A stretch of 8,174 nt of DNA from NCBI GenBank assembly GCA_016280345.1, contig JAEEGN010000087.1, positions 1 to 8,174 of the forward strand, written 5' to 3'. Below, one piece after another: positions 5,336 to 8,174 of the stretch (within the stretch, counting starts at the first letter, position 1; the number at the start of each line of letters is the position of its first letter). Position numbers and translations under genes: made by a program. This stretch comes from Selenomonadaceae bacterium (GTDB lineage Bacteria; Bacillota; Negativicutes; Selenomonadales; Selenomonadaceae). Under the pieces are notes generated by a model. That model ran no database searches, was not told the origin of the DNA, and saw nothing but the letters and a program-made list of their open reading frames with translations.

Positions 5336-6468
5336 AAGGCGCAGTAAAAATCGCTATCGCCGCCGCCGTCATCGCCGCCGCGGCTTTTGGTGGCTACCAG
5401 TATTATCAGGGACAGCAGCAGACAGCGAAACAATCCGCCCAGGTACAGACCACCGAAGTCCAGCGAATGGATCTCAAATCCATCGTTTCCGCCACCGGCA
5501 CCATCCGCCCGGTGGAGTCGGTGGAAATCAGTTCCAAGATTACCGCCCGCATCCAGTCGGTGCTGGTGAAAGAAAACGAACGCGTCACCGCCGGACAAAC
5601 CGTAGCGACGCTGGACGGCAAGGATTACGAGGCTAAGTACGAGCAGGCCCAGTACAAGGTGGTCAACGCCAAGGCTAAGTACGACCGCGTCTCCTACCTT
5701 TACAGCATCGGCGCCGACACCCAGGACGAATACGAAGACGCCGTCTATAACTACGATACCGCCCTCAGCAACCTGGCCGTGACGGAATCCGACCTCGCCC
5801 AGACCGTCATCACCTCCCCCATTGACGGCGTCGTCGTAGGCGAACCGTTAACTCCGGGCACCATGGCGGTGCAGGGAAACTCGAATCCTACTGTCATCAT
5901 GCTGATTGCCGACCTTTCCCGCAAGCAGATCAAGGCGAAGATCGACGAAACCGACATCGGCAGCGTCCGGGTGGATCAGCCCGCAACCTTTACCGTGGAC
6001 GCTTTCCCTTCGAAGAAGTTCAAAGCCAGGGTATCGAAGCTTTCCCAGACCGACGTGACCAGCGCCTGGAACACCTCCTCCAGCGGCGGTTCCTCCTCGT
6101 CTTCGGTCAGTGTTGTCTATTATTATGTGACGCTGGACGTGGAAGACCCGGAAAACCTCCTGCTGCCTGGCATGACCGCCGAGGTCAACGTTACCACCTC
6201 AGATAAGCCGGGCGTTCTGGCGCTGCCCATCTCCGCCCTCAAGACGAACGCCAACGGCACCTATGTGCTACTGGTCCAGCCCGACGGCACGACAAAGGAG
6301 CAGCCGATCAAGACCGGTATTTACAGCGACGAATACGCGGAAATCATCGAAGGGCTGTCCGAGGGAGACAAGGTCTCCAACAGCTACACCGCCAAGAAAC
6401 CCGGCGCGGGAGCGAACATGGGCGGCGGCGGCGGTGGTCGCGGCGGCCGCGGTCCCCGCATATTCTGA
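5332..6468 (+). CDS. macA: MacA-like periplasmic adaptor (membrane fusion protein, HlyD family)
   Basis: This 378-residue adaptor links the inner-membrane ABC transporter to TolC; the symbol is family-level. An uncleaved-looking N-terminal membrane anchor spans about 3-22 (IAIAAAVIAAAAFGGY) and no lipobox is present. The first half-lipoyl motif lies at about 53-95 (ATGTIRPVESVEISSKI, then GQTVATLDG). A helical hairpin of about 58 residues follows (about 97-155), then the second half-lipoyl (TVITSPIDGVVVGEPLTPGT), a beta-barrel, and a membrane-proximal domain ending in ALPISALKT and DGTTKEQPIKTGI. A Ser/Gly-rich loop (about 246-262) is inserted in the barrel region and the last 25 residues are Gly/Arg-rich. 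GAGGTG (5321-5326) precedes the ATG by 5 bases inside the tolC-like gene, and the start overlaps that gene's stop. The ATPase gene follows after 22 bases, supporting one operon. Confidence 0.92.
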   Translation: MKGAVKIAIAAAVIAAAAFGGYQYYQGQQQTAKQSAQVQTTEVQRMDLKSIVSATGTIRPVESVEISSKITARIQSVLVKENERVTAGQTVATLDGKDYEAKYEQAQYKVVNAKAKYDRVSYLYSIGADTQDEYEDAVYNYDTALSNLAVTESDLAQTVITSPIDGVVVGEPLTPGTMAVQGNSNPTVIMLIADLSRKQIKAKIDETDIGSVRVDQPATFTVDAFPSKKFKARVSKLSQTDVTSAWNTSSSGGSSSSSVSVVYYYVTLDVEDPENLLLPGMTAEVNVTTSDKPGVLALPISALKTNANGTYVLLVQPDGTTKEQPIKTGIYSDEYAEIIEGLSEGDKVSNSYTAKKPGAGANMGGGGGGRGGRGPRIF

Positions 6469-6490
6469 TGGAAGGAAAGCGGGTGATTGC

Positions 6491-7198
6491 ATGGCAAACC
6501 ACATCATTGAGCTTTCCGGCATCAAGAAGATTTACCAGGTAGGCGGCCAGGAGGTAGCGGCGCTGGCCGGTATCGACCTCAACATCGACCAGGGCGAGTT
6601 CGCCGCCCTCATGGGTCCCTCGGGCTCGGGAAAATCCACGCTGATGAACATCCTGGGCTGCCTTGACCGCCCCACCACCGGATCCTACAAGCTGGACGGC
6701 GACGAGGTGGCGAACCTCAGCGACGACGAACTGGCCCTCACCCGCAACCGGCGCATTGGCTTCGTCTTCCAGAACTTCAACCTGCTGTCGCGCATCACGG
6801 CGGCGGAAAACGTGGCCCTGCCGCTCATCTATGCCGGCGTCGGCGCCCGGGAACGCGAGGAAAAGGCCCGTCGGGTGCTGGAATCCGTCGGTCTCGCCGA
6901 CCGCGCCGATCATCAACCCAACGAGCTCTCCGGCGGCCAGCGACAGCGCGTCGCCATCGCCCGGGCGCTGGTGAACGACCCCCATATCATCATGGCCGAC
7001 GAGCCTACCGGCAACCTTGACACGAAATCCACCAAGGAAATCATGGAAATCTTTGAAGGACTGCACGAAGCGGGCCGCACCATAATCCTCGTCACCCACG
7101 AGCCGGACATCGCCGCCTGCGCCAGCCGCCAGCTTCTCGTCCGCGACGGGCTCATCACCAAGGACGCCGGCAAAGGCGTCAAGATGGACGTCGTATAA
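6491..7198 (+). CDS. ABC transporter ATPase of the MacB/LolD type
   Basis: This 235-residue nucleotide-binding subunit powers the exporter at the cytoplasmic face. All motifs are intact: Walker A GPSGSGKST (42-50), Q-loop Gln94 in FVFQNFNLL, signature LSGGQRQRVAIARAL (from 146), Walker B IIMADEP (166-172) with catalytic Glu171, D-loop GNLD (174-177) and switch His203 in VTHEPD. TGNLD after Walker B and the NxLS(G)GQ spacing are typical of the MacB/LolD/FtsE clade. I chose ATG 6491 because the product then begins MANHIIELSGIKKIY, as in the family; the frame is open farther upstream only as overlap with the adaptor gene in another frame. A GGAAGGAAAG sits upstream (6471-6479) at long spacing. 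E. coli MacB fuses this domain to the permease; here they are separate genes 93 bases apart. Confidence 0.95.
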   Translation: MANHIIELSGIKKIYQVGGQEVAALAGIDLNIDQGEFAALMGPSGSGKSTLMNILGCLDRPTTGSYKLDGDEVANLSDDELALTRNRRIGFVFQNFNLLSRITAAENVALPLIYAGVGAREREEKARRVLESVGLADRADHQPNELSGGQRQRVAIARALVNDPHIIMADEPTGNLDTKSTKEIMEIFEGLHEAGRTIILVTHEPDIAACASRQLLVRDGLITKDAGKGVKMDVV

Positions 7199-7276
7199 AC
7201 GTCGGACTGAGCGGAACAGCGACTCCCGTTTTCCCCGGAATCTTTCCCCCCAACCAATGAAAAAAACGCCCCGTGA

Positions 7277-7283
7277 AAGGAGG
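7277..7283 (+). promoter_or_regulatory. Shine-Dalgarno that selects the TTG start at 7292
   Basis: AAGGAGG lies 8 bases before TTG 7292. In-frame ATGs at 7298 and 7304 lie 14 and 20 bases away, less favourable. The choice changes the product by only two to four residues. Confidence 0.6.
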
Positions 7284-7291
7284 CGGCTCTT

Positions 7292-8174
7292 TTGGGAATG
7301 TTCATGGAAAGCGTCACGATTGCTCTCAACGCGCTTTTCGCCAATAAGATGCGCTCAATCCTGACGATGCTCGGCATCATCATCGGCGTTGGCGCCGTCA
7401 TCGCCATGGTAGCCGTAGGCATGGGCGTCTCGCAACGAGTCACGAACTCCATCGCCAGCCTCGGCAGCAACATGCTCATCGTCCGGCCTGGCGCGGCCAC
7501 AACCGGCGGCGTCCGCGGATCGGCGGGCTCCCGTACCACGCTGAAACTCGACGACGCCACCGCCATCAAGAAAAAGGTCAAGGACGCCCAATACGTCTCT
7601 CCCGTGGTCTCCAACTCCTATCAGGTCGTCAACGGTAACCAGAACTGGAACACCAGCGTTCAGGGCGTGACCGCCGACTATATGTCCATCCGTGACCTCA
7701 AGGTCATGACCGGTTCTTTTATCACCGAGTCCGACATCGAGACGCGGAACCGCGTCGCCGTCATCGGCACCACCGTTTCCGCGAACCTCTTCGGCGAGGA
7801 AAACCCGGTGGGCCGCATCATCCGTGTCAAGAACCAGCCTTATCGCGTCATCGGCGTCCTTGAAAGCAAAGGACAGTCCTCCGTCGGTCAGGACCAGGAC
7901 GACACCGTTATCGTCCCCATTACCACCGCCATGGACCGGCTGCTGGGCATCAACTACGTCAACATGATCAACGTACAGGTGGCCAGTCCGGACAAGATGG
8001 ATGAGGTGCAGGAAGGCATCGAATCTTTGCTCCGCCAGCGCCATCACTTGATGGGAACGAAAGAAAACGACTTCCAGGTGCAGAACCTCACGAGCCTGAT
8101 GGAAACGATGAACGAGACCACGAACATGCTGACGCTGTTCCTCGGCAGTATCGCGGCAATCTCACTGATCGTCG
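7292..8174 (+). CDS. macB: MacB-type ABC transporter permease, 3' end beyond window
   Basis: The frame is open to the right edge (294 residues seen; whole proteins of this kind are about 400). It starts at TTG 7292 after a strong AAGGAGG. Residues 9-45 (ALNALFANKMRSILTMLGII and on to AVGMG) are the hallmark N-terminal helix of MacB-type permeases, preceded by a short amphipathic segment. Residues about 46-270 form the large periplasmic domain that contacts the adaptor, with recognisable family segments: SLGSNMLIVRPG, ADYMSIRDLKVMTG, VAVIGTTVSANLFGEENPVG and YRVIGVLESKG. The second membrane helix begins at about 278 (NMLTLFLGSIAAISLIV) and is cut by the edge. It lacks an ATPase domain, which is supplied by the preceding gene. 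Family knowledge: these transporters work as mechanotransmission pumps on periplasmic substrates such as macrolides, peptides or haem-like molecules. The substrate here is unknown. The symbol is family-level. Confidence 0.93.
   Translation, partial: MGMFMESVTIALNALFANKMRSILTMLGIIIGVGAVIAMVAVGMGVSQRVTNSIASLGSNMLIVRPGAATTGGVRGSAGSRTTLKLDDATAIKKKVKDAQYVSPVVSNSYQVVNGNQNWNTSVQGVTADYMSIRDLKVMTGSFITESDIETRNRVAVIGTTVSANLFGEENPVGRIIRVKNQPYRVIGVLESKGQSSVGQDQDDTVIVPITTAMDRLLGINYVNMINVQVASPDKMDEVQEGIESLLRQRHHLMGTKENDFQVQNLTSLMETMNETTNMLTLFLGSIAAISLIV

Noticed and set aside
6263..6490. N-terminal extension of the ATPase to a start at 6263
   Set aside because: It lies inside the adaptor gene in another frame, has no ribosome binding site, and the family begins at the ATG at 6491.
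6344..7099. 251-residue minus-strand open frame
   Set aside because: It is antisense to the ATPase, whose complete set of ABC motifs shows the true frame.
7199..7291. Terminator or small gene between the ATPase and the permease
   Set aside because: No hairpin with a T-run and no coding frame with a start signal; it appears to be a plain intercistronic gap.

Overview
The window looks like chromosomal DNA from a diderm Firmicute, most likely a member of the Negativicutes (Selenomonas/Mitsuokella-type). That is an inference. It rests on strong AGGAGG-type ribosome binding sites and TTG starts, a TolC-type outer-membrane protein (which needs an outer membrane), an auxin-efflux-carrier (AEC) permease, a Nif11-type peptide precursor, and a PAS/GGDEF protein of a style I associate with Selenomonas-like bacteria. 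Sampled 60-base lines are about 60-70% G+C in the exporter operon but only about 40% G+C around 2041-2280.

Layout. (1) 1-859, minus strand: 5' part of a PAS-GGDEF diguanylate cyclase that runs off the left edge. It has its own Shine-Dalgarno and a probable promoter at 907-935. (2) 925-2489, minus strand: an accessory patch. In its transcription order it holds a small frameshifted gene (2489-2266), a Nif11-leader cysteine-rich RiPP precursor (2269-2054) whose ATG overlaps the restored-frame stop of that gene, a hairpin terminator (about 1953-1926), a decayed 5' fragment of an IS30-family transposase (1814 to about 1670), and an unrecognised 240-residue reading frame (1647-925). (3) 2593 onward, plus strand: a promoter, then an AEC-family permease (2647-3591), then a four-gene export operon: TolC-like outer-membrane factor (3683-5335), MacA-like periplasmic adaptor (5332-6468), MacB/LolD-type ATPase (6491-7198) and MacB-type permease (7292 to the right edge, incomplete).

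The last four genes should form one tripartite ABC efflux machine. The ATPase and the four-helix permease sit in the inner membrane, the adaptor bridges the periplasm, and the TolC trimer opens the outer membrane. The substrate cannot be read from the sequence. The ATPase and permease are separate polypeptides, unlike the fused MacB of E. coli.

The most interesting item is the 71-residue Nif11-type precursor. It has a double-glycine site followed by an 18-residue core with five cysteines and four aspartates, and no maturation enzyme is visible in the window. It lies in an AT-rich, transposon-scarred patch beside a broken coupled gene, which suggests an acquired and partly degraded peptide locus, or an orphan precursor matured by enzymes elsewhere. 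No tRNA, rRNA or CRISPR array was seen.
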